Origin: Kitagawia praeruptora
Lineage: Eukaryota > Streptophyta > Magnoliopsida > Apiales > Apiaceae
Assembly: GCA_037693485.1 (NCBI GenBank)
Contig: CM075345.1
Span: forward strand, 82,714,001-82,778,000
DNA: 64,000 bases
Reading direction: 5' to 3'
The notes under the pieces were generated by a model, which saw only the letters and a list, made by a program, of their open reading frames with translations, ran no database searches and was not told where the DNA came from. Position 1 is the first letter of the stretch; each line of letters starts with the position of its first letter. Positions 28,095 to 36,895 of the stretch are shown one piece after another. A program made the translations under genes and the position numbers.

Positions 28095-30093
28095 TTTTTT
28101 TTTTGCTAATTAATTTTTATACCCAAAGGGGAACCACTTAAAACACTTCTAGGGGCATACCCCGCGAGTCAACAACCCAACAATACAAGCCTGAATGACC
28201 TTACATCATTTGACATTCAACAGAATCCAAACAAACCATAACAAAACAAAACATAACATAACATAACGACTAAGCCATCTAGTTAAGTCTTATGAGAATG
28301 GCCTCCTCTGCCAGCTCTCCATCGCTTGATCTCTGATTTCTTCAGGCGAACCTTGCCCCTTCCTTGCACATCTTTCGCTAAGATTCCAGGCTGAACACCA
28401 GTAGCGATATCCTTCATTGGAGAAGCCTCTTCTCCAAGCATAGGTGCCACAGTTTCCTCAACATTTTCGACCTTTGAAGATACGTTTCCTTTATCCTGGC
28501 CCTGAATACCCGGATCCCCTGTATCCCTTGTTGTAACTTCCTCCTGGATAATACCCAAACCAATACTTTGAATAAAATTCTGCAGCTGAATGACCTTGCT
28601 AATCAACCTCCCAAGCTCTTTGGTCTTCCTACAGTAGGACCTGCCAGCCCCATCTGTGAGCGGTTCCAGCTCACTTAAAGGAACAAATTCTTTGACGATG
28701 GGAATTTGGAAACCCCCAGCCTCAATGTGTTGTTTAAGCTTCTCAACATGGAACAGCGTCTCAATAATGAGCTCTCGAATACCATCTTTGTACTCAGTAG
28801 AATTAATCTCCTGGATAAGAGAGCTCCTGTCTAAAATTTCCTCATTCGGCTCCTTAACAACAAATGTTACCACATTTTTAGGCCTAACCAGGCCTGCGTC
28901 AACTACAGGATCATTCTCACCATGGATGTCCCTAGTTCCTCCAATACCAGGGATTTGACCCTTCGTGTCAACAGAATTCTCCCTCATGTTTTTTCCAGCA
29001 TTTTCCACCACATGCGAATCAACAGCATCATCCATTAGATCCATATCATTGGCCACTACCTCCCTCTTATATTCACCCTTCAAGGGTTCCATAGATATCC
29101 CTTTACTAGTGAGTTCAGAATAAGTATCCAGGTCTGTTTTACTCATATCATGAATAGCATCCTTTGAATCAGACACCTTAGAAAGGGCCTCGTTATCACA
29201 TGGGACAGATTCATCAATACTACAATAAGGGTAAGCGAGATTACCTTTAATCCCCTGTGCCCTACAGGAGCTAGGAGCCCTTGAAGCAATCCCAGATTTG
29301 CATATCAAGATCGATGTCCTCTTGTTACTAGCCTTTCTCCTTTTCCCCAAATCTCCACCAATACCATAATCAGCAGGCCTCTTTAAGGAATCCTCATTAA
29401 AAAGAGGTCTAGAAGAATCTCCAGGCCGAATCAATTGGCCATGACTTGAAGTTTTAAGATTCCGTTTTGCATCCACCAACCCTTTGTTGGGTTGAACCTT
29501 ACAAGAAGGAATAAAGGAAACCAAATTTTCCGCAAAGGACACTTTCTTCGTGATCAGAGTCGATGACAACCCCTGATGATGTTCCGACTCTGTCCCTTCC
29601 CGACTCAGGTGGATGGAGCTTCTGGTTCTCATGGCAACCCCCGAAGCAGGCCCCACCAACAAACCCTTCTTACCAACCTCCTTATCCAGTTTCACCCTCA
29701 ATTGGGATCCCTGGGCAACATTCACTCGATTCCCCCGCTCCGATGGTATCAAAGTCACCAAATTCTTCGCGAAGGAAACCTTCTTCAGACTCGGGCTTAG
29801 AGCCCGCCCCTCTCGGGCTTGCGTCTCATACTTGCAGTCATCGACCCTATCAGTGTTACCCACAAAGGGGCAAACACTCGATCCCTCAGAATCCAACAAC
29901 GAGTCATCAAGAAAGGAAACCCTTTTCCGAGACATTAGAGCGAACAAAGAAGAGAAATTTAGGTGAGAGAAAAGAAAGAGATGATTTCAGGAAGGTTGAT
30001 TTAGATCTAGTGGAGAAATTGTTTAGGTTTTTTAGAGAGAGAAAGAAGAGAGAAGCTAGAGAGAAAACCCGACTCTCATTTTTCCGTATCCTT
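28095..30093 (-). mobile_element. N17: full-length family I LINE with intact ORF
   Basis: 2.0 kb, minus strand, inserted in R5 with a 15-bp duplication. 3' poly-T to 28104, hairpin 28152-28163, ORF 29935-28283, conserved 5' start ATGAGAGTC at 30079 (uORF MRVGFSL). Fourteen extra bases, 30080-30093, separate that start from the duplication. No RT. Confidence 0.93.
28283..29935 (-). CDS. 550-aa multi-RVSF protein (family I), intact
   Basis: Start chosen at ATG 29935 (MSRKRVSF), the conserved family start; the upstream in-frame TTG is not needed. Docking motifs (residue numbers from this ATG): RVSF 5-8, KVSF 52-55 in LKKVSFAKNLVTLIP, KVSF 131-134 in KKVSFAENLVSFIP. GVAMRTRS sits near 99-106. 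A basic, then acidic linker leads to helical repeats 'ETLFHVEKLKQHIEAGGFQI' and 'VIQLQNFIQSIGLG', and the tail KVRLKKSEIKRWRAGRGGHS ends the protein. Spacing and order match N5 and N22 although sequences differ widely, as expected for a conserved architecture. PP1 binding and RNA binding are inferred from motifs only. Confidence 0.75.
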   Translation of the reverse strand: MSRKRVSFLDDSLLDSEGSSVCPFVGNTDRVDDCKYETQAREGRALSPSLKKVSFAKNLVTLIPSERGNRVNVAQGSQLRVKLDKEVGKKGLLVGPASGVAMRTRSSIHLSREGTESEHHQGLSSTLITKKVSFAENLVSFIPSCKVQPNKGLVDAKRNLKTSSHGQLIRPGDSSRPLFNEDSLKRPADYGIGGDLGKRRKASNKRTSILICKSGIASRAPSSCRAQGIKGNLAYPYCSIDESVPCDNEALSKVSDSKDAIHDMSKTDLDTYSELTSKGISMEPLKGEYKREVVANDMDLMDDAVDSHVVENAGKNMRENSVDTKGQIPGIGGTRDIHGENDPVVDAGLVRPKNVVTFVVKEPNEEILDRSSLIQEINSTEYKDGIRELIIETLFHVEKLKQHIEAGGFQIPIVKEFVPLSELEPLTDGAGRSYCRKTKELGRLISKVIQLQNFIQSIGLGIIQEEVTTRDTGDPGIQGQDKGNVSSKVENVEETVAPMLGEEASPMKDIATGVQPGILAKDVQGRGKVRLKKSEIKRWRAGRGGHSHKT

Positions 30094-30217
30094 GCTATTA
30101 ATCTTCTTTAAGACTCCCTTGGGAAGAAAGATATACATACTCCAGTAGCCAACAATACTAGCCATGACAGCTTTAATAAGAATCAGACGTCCAGCAAAGT
30201 TAAGAAATCTAGCCATC
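30094..30217 (-). mobile_element. R5, middle part
   Basis: ORF2 coding (FLNFAGRLILIKAVMASIVG, FLPKGVLKKI) between N17 and N18. Its left end is the N17 duplication; its right end, aagaaatctagccatc (30202-30217), is repeated at 36504-36519 as the N18 duplication. Confidence 0.88.
30202..30217 (+). repeat. Target-site duplication of N18, left copy
   Basis: aagaaatctagccatc, identical to 36504-36519 right after the N18 poly-A. Encloses N18 with everything nested in it. Confidence 0.9.
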
Positions 30218-31283
30218 GGAAGTGTTGCATCTGGGAAAAAAACTATGAGAGTCGACTTTCTCTCTAGCTTCTCTCTAACCTCTCTCTAAAAACCCTACCT
30301 AGCCGCCACTTTATTCAGCCTAATACACTATTTCCTCTCGCAAATCCATCTTCTCCTCCTAATCTTCCACCTAAACACCATATTTCTTATATATATACTA
30401 TCTTGTAATTTTTAAAATGGTTTTGTGTTCTGAGTTTTCTTTTGATGTTCTAGGTTTGGTGAGGTCTTTGAAGTTCGGTTATGTGGATCGGGAGGATGGA
30501 CTTATTGAGTTCCATTCTTCTCTGAGAAATAGCATCACTCTTGGAGTGGTTTATGCTATGGAGGCCTTGGGAGATGGCTTGATCTGCGACCGGAATGGAT
30601 TCGACCTCTTACCGCCTACCTCATTTGGTCCTTTGGATAGGACAACTTCTTTGTGTATGGTTGAGGAATCTCTTGATTCACTATGTATCCAGTCTTTTGT
30701 GTTGTCGGGTTCTCTGATAATTCGGTATGATGGTGTGGTATTCTTGTTAATGAATTGGTTTCGGTTAATATCATCGAAGGTCTCCATGGGTTCTTTGGGC
30801 TTGGGAGTTGGAGGGGGGTTTCCCCTTGGGCTTTTTCCAAGAAAAATTTGCTTTCCTCTGTTGAGGGGTTGTATATGCGGAATAAGGGAGAGTTTATTCA
30901 TGATGTTCCTCTCTTCGATGTGGAAGAGCTCTTTCGAGAGATTCTTTTGAATCTTTCTTGGAACAAGCTTTCTTTGGAGATGTTGAAAGGGCCGTGTTGC
31001 GATGTCCTCACAACCTTTCTAAAAGTTTCTGCTTTGGTGGTGTTGGGAGCAGCTAGTTTCTTCTTCTCTTACGGTTTGCCTTTGAATGGGGTACGTCTCA
31101 ACAGTTTGATGGTTCGTTGTATGGGTCTAAATCACATGGATGAGATAGGAGGCCTCGTGACTGATACGGATGAGTTTGATTTGAAGTCATTTGAAGCACA
31201 AATTGAGTGTGCTAAAATTTGGAATAGCGGTGTGGACGCTTGCCTTGTGTTTGATAGAATGGGTCAACAAAGTGTTTTAATGG
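30218..31283 (+). mobile_element. N18, 5' part: family II LINE
   Basis: Conserved start ATGAGAGTC at 30245 (uORF MRVDFLSSFSLTSL; AAACCCTACCTAGCCGCC), preceded by 27 extra bases after the duplication. Interrupted at 31,284 by R6; continues at 35,161 to a poly-A at 36,496-36,505. About 2.4 kb after removing R6/N19/N20. Confidence 0.9.
30417..31283 (+). pseudogene. Family II protein of N18, N-terminal segment
   Basis: ATG 30417 (MVLCSEFSFDVLGLVRSLKF). Frame 30417-30950 shifts to the frame covering 30755-31283, so at least one frameshift lies between. Hydrophobic and aromatic-rich, as in N9 and N21. No domain recognised. Confidence 0.55.
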
Positions 31284-31359
31284 TTTTTTTTTTTTTTTTT
31301 TTTTTTTTTTGCTAAATAAAATATTTATATACCACTGGTTAAACTATGATGTACAAAAG

Positions 31360-31372
31360 GAGGCCAAGCCTC
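31360..31372 (-). other. Compensated 3' hairpin variant in R6
   Basis: On the coding strand GAGGC-TTG-GCCTC, a perfect 5-bp stem. It occupies the place of GGGG-TATG-CCCC in the other copies. The primary sequence differs on both arms while pairing is kept. Confidence 0.6.
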
Positions 31373-31748
31373 GAGAGAGAGCACCCCACAAACCAGGGAA
31401 CCTCTTTAACAGATAAACAAAGAGACTGCTAAGCTAAAAGAGTATAGCCTATAATCTAGAACAAAAGAAGTTGCAACGAGCTATCTCCTCGGATTTTTAA
31501 TTTAAATATGGGGCAAGAGTGAAGCTTAGCCCGAACAGTTGCTTTAATTTCTCCAATAATTCCAGTGGTCGAACGAGAGTGGCCAGGGGTGTGGATTCTT
31601 TTGTTTCGCTCCGACCAGATTGCATAAAATGAAGCTGCAATATATAAGAAGGCCACCCATTTTTTTATAGAAGTATTATGCTGGGTAAAGAAACTACCAT
31701 TTTGGAAATTGGACCAGCAGATAGTAAGATTCACTGGGCAGGCTTCCA

Positions 31749-31763
31749 AGATGGTTGTAGAGA
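31749..31763 (+). repeat. Target-site duplication of N19(+N20), left copy
   Basis: agatggttgtagaga, repeated at 34742-34756. Only three extra bases separate it from the N19 start ATGAGAGTC at 31767. Confidence 0.9.
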
Positions 31764-33129
31764 GGAATGAGAGTCGCTTAGTCTCTCTCTCTGGAACCCT
31801 AGCCGCCTAAAAAACTTAGCTTTTCTTCACAATTTCTCCATCAGATCTACAATATCCTTCCTAAACCCACCTCTCCTCTCTTAATCTTCCACCTTTTTCT
31901 CTAAATTTCTTATTTATAATATCTATGTCATGTTCTTAGGATTTTTGCGGGGATTTTGGTTCTCCGAGTCCTGTATCTTTGGTTTCGATGAGATCGGCAT
32001 CTTTAGATGAGAACTCATTGGAGTTGTGTGCTGGTAATTCCTTGGTAGACAAATCCTTGGGTTTAGTCTCAGGAATGACAAATGATGGTCGCTCTCCTCC
32101 TGAGGATGAGCCCCTTAGTGAACTTGAAAGAGTTGAATTAATAACTTTGCGGAGAAATATCATGGAAATAGAAAACTTCCTGAAGGATAAAGGCTTTTTG
32201 ATGGCTCAATCTGAAGAAGGAACCATTCTGGATAATGCTAAAAATAACCTTGAAGTGGGATTTTCGGCACTGATGGACCCTCTGTCTTGCGAAATAGGTG
32301 CGTTGGGAGCTGAAAATCAATATTTAGTTGAGGAGGCGAATCCTATTGAGGGTGCGACCTATTTACTGGAGACAAAAACTCCCGGGAATCTTGGCCTCTT
32401 TGAAGTGTCTATGTATTATCCCAAAAGGATGGAGAAGGTAGTTCTACCTAGTTCGGAGGGGGTAGTTATTGATGCCTTGAAGGTGTTCGATGAAATTCCC
32501 AAAAGAGATGTCATTGATGAGTTATATCAGGGGAACAAGGATTTGAATATCCATGAAGTTTGGAAGGTTGCTTGGGCTCGTGCTCAAACGCAGAGGATGG
32601 ACATGGCAGATGTGGATTGGTATATTGATAAACAGAGCGATGAGCTTGCAACGGCAAGGCCTAAACTGAAACAGTTTACTAATTGCGAGACCTCTGTTGA
32701 GGAAGCACTGCAGGATAAAGAGGATATGTTGCTGCCGGGTACGAACAGTACTGATTGGCCCCTTGCATTTCTCAACGCTCATAAGGGGAAGTTAAGGAAA
32801 AAGCGGTTGCCTAGGCGCAAAGCTAAATGTGGCAGGAAGGAGCTTAAGCCCATAGTGCTGTTTATGTACCAGGGAACCTATGTGGGATTTGCGCGTATGC
32901 ATGTTCATAGCGCTTGGGTTGTTTTCAAACCAGGATTGTTGGCGGCACCAGATTAAAATCTCTCTCCTACAAATTGTTAAATCAAGGCATAGTGCTATTC
33001 GGATATGTGTAAACTAGTTTAGTCTAGTTTAGTAGCTCTGTTGCTGTCCTTTTTAAGGGTTATGTAATGTTTGGTTGTTGACTTCGCGGGGTATGCCCCT
33101 TGATTTGTATCAGTTGTTTCCTTTTGGTA
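31764..33129 (+). mobile_element. N19: LINE with ORF1-like N-terminus and family II C-terminus
   Basis: Full leader (uORF MRVA; ACCCTAGCCGCC), ORF, and 3' UTR with GGGGTATGCCCC at about 33,087-33,098, running to TTTTGGTAT at 33,129. There its tail is interrupted by N20. The missing end is probably the CTTAATTAGT-A(n) at 34724-34741, just before the right target duplication. Confidence 0.85.
31988..32956 (+). CDS. 322-aa chimeric protein of N19, open
   Basis: The frame is open from 31,979; the first ATG in it is 31988 (MRSASLDENSLEL). An upstream out-of-frame ATG at 31,930 suggests the true start may be lost. Residues about 50-75 'LRRNIMEIENFLKDKGFLMA' match the N-terminal helical module of LINE ORF1 (L2 and L4). 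The end is basic (KKRLPRRKAKCGRKELKP), then YQGTYVGFARMHVHSAWVVF and the APD terminus of family II. No zinc knuckle or DUF4283-like domain. It looks like an ORF1 N-terminus joined to a family II C-terminus. Confidence 0.6.
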   Translation: MRSASLDENSLELCAGNSLVDKSLGLVSGMTNDGRSPPEDEPLSELERVELITLRRNIMEIENFLKDKGFLMAQSEEGTILDNAKNNLEVGFSALMDPLSCEIGALGAENQYLVEEANPIEGATYLLETKTPGNLGLFEVSMYYPKRMEKVVLPSSEGVVIDALKVFDEIPKRDVIDELYQGNKDLNIHEVWKVAWARAQTQRMDMADVDWYIDKQSDELATARPKLKQFTNCETSVEEALQDKEDMLLPGTNSTDWPLAFLNAHKGKLRKKRLPRRKAKCGRKELKPIVLFMYQGTYVGFARMHVHSAWVVFKPGLLAAPD

Positions 33130-34548
33130 TCTTTTTCGGAGAACCTAGTGACCGTGATTCCTCCACGTGCGCGAGGATCTGAAGTTTGCCATCCGGTGGG
33201 TAATCCGATTAGGAGTCCGAAGAGGGTCTCCTTTTCGGAAAACCTTGTGACTGTGTATCCTTTGGAGGATAATCCGAAGGGTGTGCTCAGGGTATGTACA
33301 CAGAGTGGCTCCTCTCCTGGAAGGGAGAAGATTAAGCCCTTGTTTCAGGTGGCTAAGAGATTGAAGTTTGAGACGGAGTGTACGGAGTTTGGTACTTCTG
33401 GTCTCATAGATGGGCTGGAGGTGTCGGGGAGGGCCTTCACTCCCACAACTGGGATTGCTTCTAGGACGTGTAGCTCGTTTGAAGGTAAGATCTACTACTC
33501 CAAGAAGAAAGTTACTTTTAACGATTTGGTTGTTGAAATTAAAGATTTCAATAATGAAATGTCCGATTCATCGGAAGCAACTGACATTTCTGTTAGTGCT
33601 AATGTGGATTTGGGAGTCAATTCCTCTTTAATGGATGAGGGAATTGACTTTCCAATTTTGGGAGAAAATGACTGGCCTAGAGAGAATCTAGTGGTTTGCC
33701 GAAAGGATTGCCTTAGGAAGTCTACACTTAATGTGGAGGTTGTCAAACCTATGAAGAAATCAGTAAAGTGGAAGGATAATGTCCAGGTTTTTATTGATCA
33801 AGAAGTGACTATTGTTAATGATAGTAAGGTAAAAAAGAAGTTGGTTATGGATGAGGAGGTGGGTCACAAGCTGAATGAAAAGGACATTGATGAAGCCTTG
33901 GAGTATTTAAGGAGTAGCGGTTGTGTTCTGGAAGGGACAGAAAGGATGTTGAGGCGTATGCTTAGGATACTTGGGTGTGAACCAGGGGGTTGCACTTATT
34001 TTAATTGTTGTTATTGTAGCTACTACTTGAAGGATTGGAGGTTTGGGAATTCTACGGTAGGACATATCATTGGGATCCTCCTGGTTAATGAGGAGGCAAG
34101 TGTTCGAGGTTGTTTGAGCTTTGTTGGTGCTGATGTAGAGAAGCCTGTTGGCTTGGATTGTGTCTATCTTTTGAATGGCCACTTATGTGCGACTTGGTGT
34201 GGGCTTCAGCACTGTGATTGTTGGTTCACCAATGGGGTTAGTCACTCAAGCGGGACAGGTTTCACTGATGGGGCTGGAATGCATTCTATGCAGGAGCCTG
34301 AGGATGACTGTGACAATGATGCTGTGTACACTAATGGTGAAGGCTTGAAGGCCTGGTGGACCAAGTCCAAGTCGACAAGGGGTGGCTACTCTGGTTTATT
34401 TCGTGACCATGTTGTTCTCGATGTGTTGCAGGATGGGTTTTGTCTGCCTTTTGAGGACTGCAGTGTTTTTGCAGTATTGAAGACTGATTGGAGATATGGT
34501 CCTGTTTGCTGCGGTGCTGCAACACTTTCTGGCATGTCCATGGCATAG
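33130..34548 (+). CDS. RVSF protein of N20, N-terminally truncated, open (about 470 codons)
   Basis: The frame reads through from N19 3' UTR sequence with no in-frame ATG at the junction, so it has lost its start. Motifs: VSFSENLVTVIPP, PKRVSFSENLVTVYPL, KKVTFNDLVVEI, and GIASRTCS. 'EALEYLRSSGC' and 'RMLRRMLRILGCEPGG' recall the helical repeats. The C-terminal half is Cys-rich (YFNCCYCSYYL, CGLQHCDCW) and unlike N5/N17/N22. 'AWWTKSKSTRGGYSG' is a remnant of the K-S-K...RGGH tail, but another 50 residues follow and it ends MSMA like family II. A family I/II chimera. Confidence 0.65.
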   Translation, partial: SFSENLVTVIPPRARGSEVCHPVGNPIRSPKRVSFSENLVTVYPLEDNPKGVLRVCTQSGSSPGREKIKPLFQVAKRLKFETECTEFGTSGLIDGLEVSGRAFTPTTGIASRTCSSFEGKIYYSKKKVTFNDLVVEIKDFNNEMSDSSEATDISVSANVDLGVNSSLMDEGIDFPILGENDWPRENLVVCRKDCLRKSTLNVEVVKPMKKSVKWKDNVQVFIDQEVTIVNDSKVKKKLVMDEEVGHKLNEKDIDEALEYLRSSGCVLEGTERMLRRMLRILGCEPGGCTYFNCCYCSYYLKDWRFGNSTVGHIIGILLVNEEASVRGCLSFVGADVEKPVGLDCVYLLNGHLCATWCGLQHCDCWFTNGVSHSSGTGFTDGAGMHSMQEPEDDCDNDAVYTNGEGLKAWWTKSKSTRGGYSGLFRDHVVLDVLQDGFCLPFEDCSVFAVLKTDWRYGPVCCGAATLSGMSMA

Positions 34549-34723
34549 TTTTTTATTGCGTTTGTAATCTGTTGTTGTTGATTGCTAGTAATCTAGCATT
34601 ATTGATGTTTTTTCTCTGTTGTTCCGCTAGGTAGATGTGTTTCTTATCGCGGGGTTTGCCCCTAGAGATGTAATCTTTTGCCTATGGTATAAAATTTTAA
34701 TTAGCAAAAAAAAAAAAAAAACT
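33130..34723 (+). mobile_element. N20: 5'-truncated family I LINE joined to the N19 tail
   Basis: Begins abruptly inside the first RVSF motif and runs to its own 3' UTR with a GGGGTTTGCCCC hairpin (loop changed, stem kept), TATAAAATTTTAATTAGC and poly-A 34707-34723. Same orientation as N19 and inside the same target duplication. Confidence 0.85.
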
Positions 34724-34741
34724 TAATTAGTAAAAAAAAAA
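34724..34741 (+). repeat. Short second LINE tail (probable N19 terminus)
   Basis: CTTAATTAGT plus poly-A between the N20 poly-A and the target duplication at 34742. Best read as the displaced 3' terminus of N19. Confidence 0.55.
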
Positions 34742-35160
34742 AGATGGTTGTAGAGAAAGGGCAAGTACTAAACAAGTGCTCATGCGTTTCCAGATTTGCA
34801 GGGCACAAAACACATCCCGAGTTGACATTCATTCTGAACGAAATCATTCGGTCCTTGGTTAAGAGACGTTGCTTCATTACAAGCCAAGCAAGAGTAGAGA
34901 ACTTAGGAACTGCAAACCCATGTCGAACCAGATTAAGCCAAGGAGGAGGATTAACTCTTCGACGAAGTGTTTGCCAGAAAGAGGAGAGTTTTGTTGTATT
35001 CCCAACTATGTCATCCCAAGTAATTAAGTCATTAGCCCTGATGTTGATAGTAGAGCATAAGTGACGAAGCTCCATAGCAAGCACATGGTTAGTGGGGCAT
35101 AGATTCCAAATACCATTTGTAGTAGCAGAGTTTGCAACGGCCAGACTTGTTGATTCCATG
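34742..35160 (-). mobile_element. R6, 5' part
   Basis: Antisense ORF2: LITWDDIVGNTTKLSSFWQT ... FSTLAWLVMKQRLLTKDRM ... SGCVLCPANLETHEHLF. 5'-truncated near 35,160, where N18 resumes. The first 15 bases are the N19 target duplication. Confidence 0.88.
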
Positions 35161-35190
35161 ATTGAGATGATTGAGATGATTGAGATGATT
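35161..35190 (+). repeat. 9-bp tandem repeat, three copies
   Basis: attgagatg repeated three times plus ATT, in frame with the N18 protein, encoding Ile-Glu-Met units. Located exactly at the R6/N18 junction, so it may be a product of insertion or of replication slippage. Confidence 0.75.
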
Positions 35191-36306
35191 GTTGTTCATC
35201 ATGTTTGTGAGGAAACTCCTAGTTTTGGAGTTAAGGTTCATGTTTTATGCTCTCCTGAGCTTGCAGCAGCATGCGGTGCTGGATTTGGTGAAACCCCTCA
35301 GCGCGTTTATGCTACTGTGATGGTGTATTATACAATGCTCAAGGGTTTGGGCATTGTTATTGATGTTCATTCTTTGCTGGAGGTCTTTCCTCAAGGTGGC
35401 TTTGGAGAAATTTTGGTTGAGAATGAAGGTGGGAGTTACTTTCCTGATGGTTTTAGTAGCAGCCTCAAAGGCATGGTCGTTGTTACTAACGGGGTTTCTT
35501 CTCATGCTGGGATGGATGATGTTAGTGCAATGGGGAAATGGCATTCAATTGTCCAGGTAAAACAGTTTCGTCTGCTTGATAAACAGAGCTATGCGTGGCA
35601 TGCGCCGGTTGTCGATGAGGAGCCTGTGGGGGCTACCGTGTTCAGTTAGATGGGAGATATCCAGGTGGATTCTACAGAGGCCATTAGTGGCTGTACTGAT
35701 GCTGATGTTAAGCATTGGGCAAGTGATACGAACTTCAAAGTTAGTATTTGCAATGGAATTGTCTTTGTTCTCAGAGTCATTCTTCTCGACTCAGTGTTGC
35801 TGCGCTACTTTATGCTTTTGAATTATGAGGTCGGTTTGCTGAGGGGTATTGATAACAGGTTGTTTGACGAGTTTCGACTCGGTTTTAATTATTGGATGTT
35901 TGATCTTGACATAGCTCATGAGGCTGTTAGGGAGCGTACGACTAATGGCAGTTTGATGGCCAACGTGTTGAAGCCTGCTTTGAAGAGCAGATGCGATGGT
36001 GTTCTTGTCAATGTAATCTGCAATCACGAGGTAGTGGCAGATTACCAAATGGGAACTTTTAATGTGCTGCTGAATGGTTTGGACAATAATGTTGGAAGAG
36101 TTGACACCCTAATGTCGATTGATCTTGGAGTGGCCTGGATGAGTACCCCTAGCAGGTACGGGATGTTGGGGATGGTGTTTTTAAGCATAGCTGGGAAGCA
36201 TGATGTCAGGCACATGGAGAAGTTCAGGTGCAAATGGAAGACGCGCAAAAGTGGTGGCAGGGTGAATGGGGGTGGCCGCCCCTGCATAGCTTATTTCATG
36301 GCATAG
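35161..36306 (+). pseudogene. Family II protein of N18, C-terminal segment
   Basis: Starts with an in-frame IEM-IEM-IEM repeat (three 9-bp units, attgagatg), then a Gly-rich stretch with CGAGFGETPQRVYATV, a TAG at 35647-35649, and the same frame again to 36306. The last residues are basic (KFRCKWKTRKSGGRVNGGGR) and end YFMA, like N21. N18 therefore has one frameshift and one stop in about 670 codons. Function unknown. Confidence 0.55.
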
Positions 36307-36505
36307 CCTTTATTTTTCATTACTATCTGTTATGTTGATTGCGAAATTATGTTGTTTGGCTCTGTTTTAGCGGTCTGTTGACTCTGCGGGGTATGCCCCT
36401 GATTGGACAAATTGTGTTTGTTGTTTGTTGTTTTCGCGGGGTATGCCCCTAGACGTGTTTTATGTTGTTCCTTTTGGTATAAAATTTTAATTAGCAAAAA
36501 AAAAA

Positions 36506-36677
36506 GAAATCTAGCCATCCATGTTTCCACCCGTCTACACCTACTATTGAGTTTACCTGTTATTAGGGGCAAACCCAAGTAGGTTATAGGGAGAGTGCCT
36601 CTTTGAAAACCAGTCACCCCTAAGATGTCTTCAACAACATTAGTACATACTAAAATCAAAGAAGGGATATTTGAAAG
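36506..36677 (-). mobile_element. R5, right part
   Basis: ORF2 antisense: VVEDILGVTGFQRGTLPITY, LGLPLITGKL, RVETWMARFL. Begins with the N18 duplication; the right side ends at the A-run before L2. The remaining R5 sequence should lie beyond the window, after L2 and the LTR element. Confidence 0.85.
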
Positions 36678-36684
36678 AAAAAAA

Positions 36685-36895
36685 ATGAGAGTCTTAGAGA
36701 GAGAGATGCTCTAACTTCTCTCTAGAAACCCTAGCTAGCCTCCATTAATATTAACCCAGATCTAAGCTCTTACACACATTCTCCAGCACTTAAGACTATA
36801 TTCCCTTCATTTAATCCACTTTCTCTCTTCTCTTAAACCTAAACACTATATTTCTTATACATATTACTTATTAACTATTCGTCTCTAGTGTTCTT
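36685..36895 (+). promoter_or_regulatory. 5' leader of autonomous LINE L2
   Basis: Starts ATGAGAGTC with uORF MRVLEREML, CT-rich stretches, the telo-box AAACCCTAG, CAGATCT and TTTCTTATACATATT before the ORF1 ATG. Shared layout with the passenger LINEs. Telo-boxes are known elements of plant housekeeping and translation-gene promoters; their role here is inferred. Confidence 0.5.

Larger units (their letters stand above)
31284..31763 (-). mobile_element. R6, 3' part: RT-LINE with variant hairpin
   Basis: Long poly-T 31284-31310, GCTAAATAAAATATTTATATACC, then ORF2 C-terminus antisense (AIWSERNKRIHTPGHSRS ... LQLLLF). Instead of GGGGTATGCCCC it has GAGGCTTGGCCTC at 31360-31372, a different sequence with the same stem-loop shape. 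Continues at 34,742. Confidence 0.9.
35161..36505 (+). mobile_element. N18, 3' part
   Basis: Coding end, then a 3' UTR with two hairpins (GGGGTATGCCCC near 36,389 and 36,440), TATAAAATTTTAATTAGC and poly-A to 36,505. Followed by the right target duplication. Confidence 0.88.

Noticed and set aside
29563..30111. Plus-strand 182-codon Pro/Ser-rich frame across the N17 start
   Set aside because: Antisense to the conserved RVSF region and leader of N17; Pro/Ser richness follows from the sense codons.
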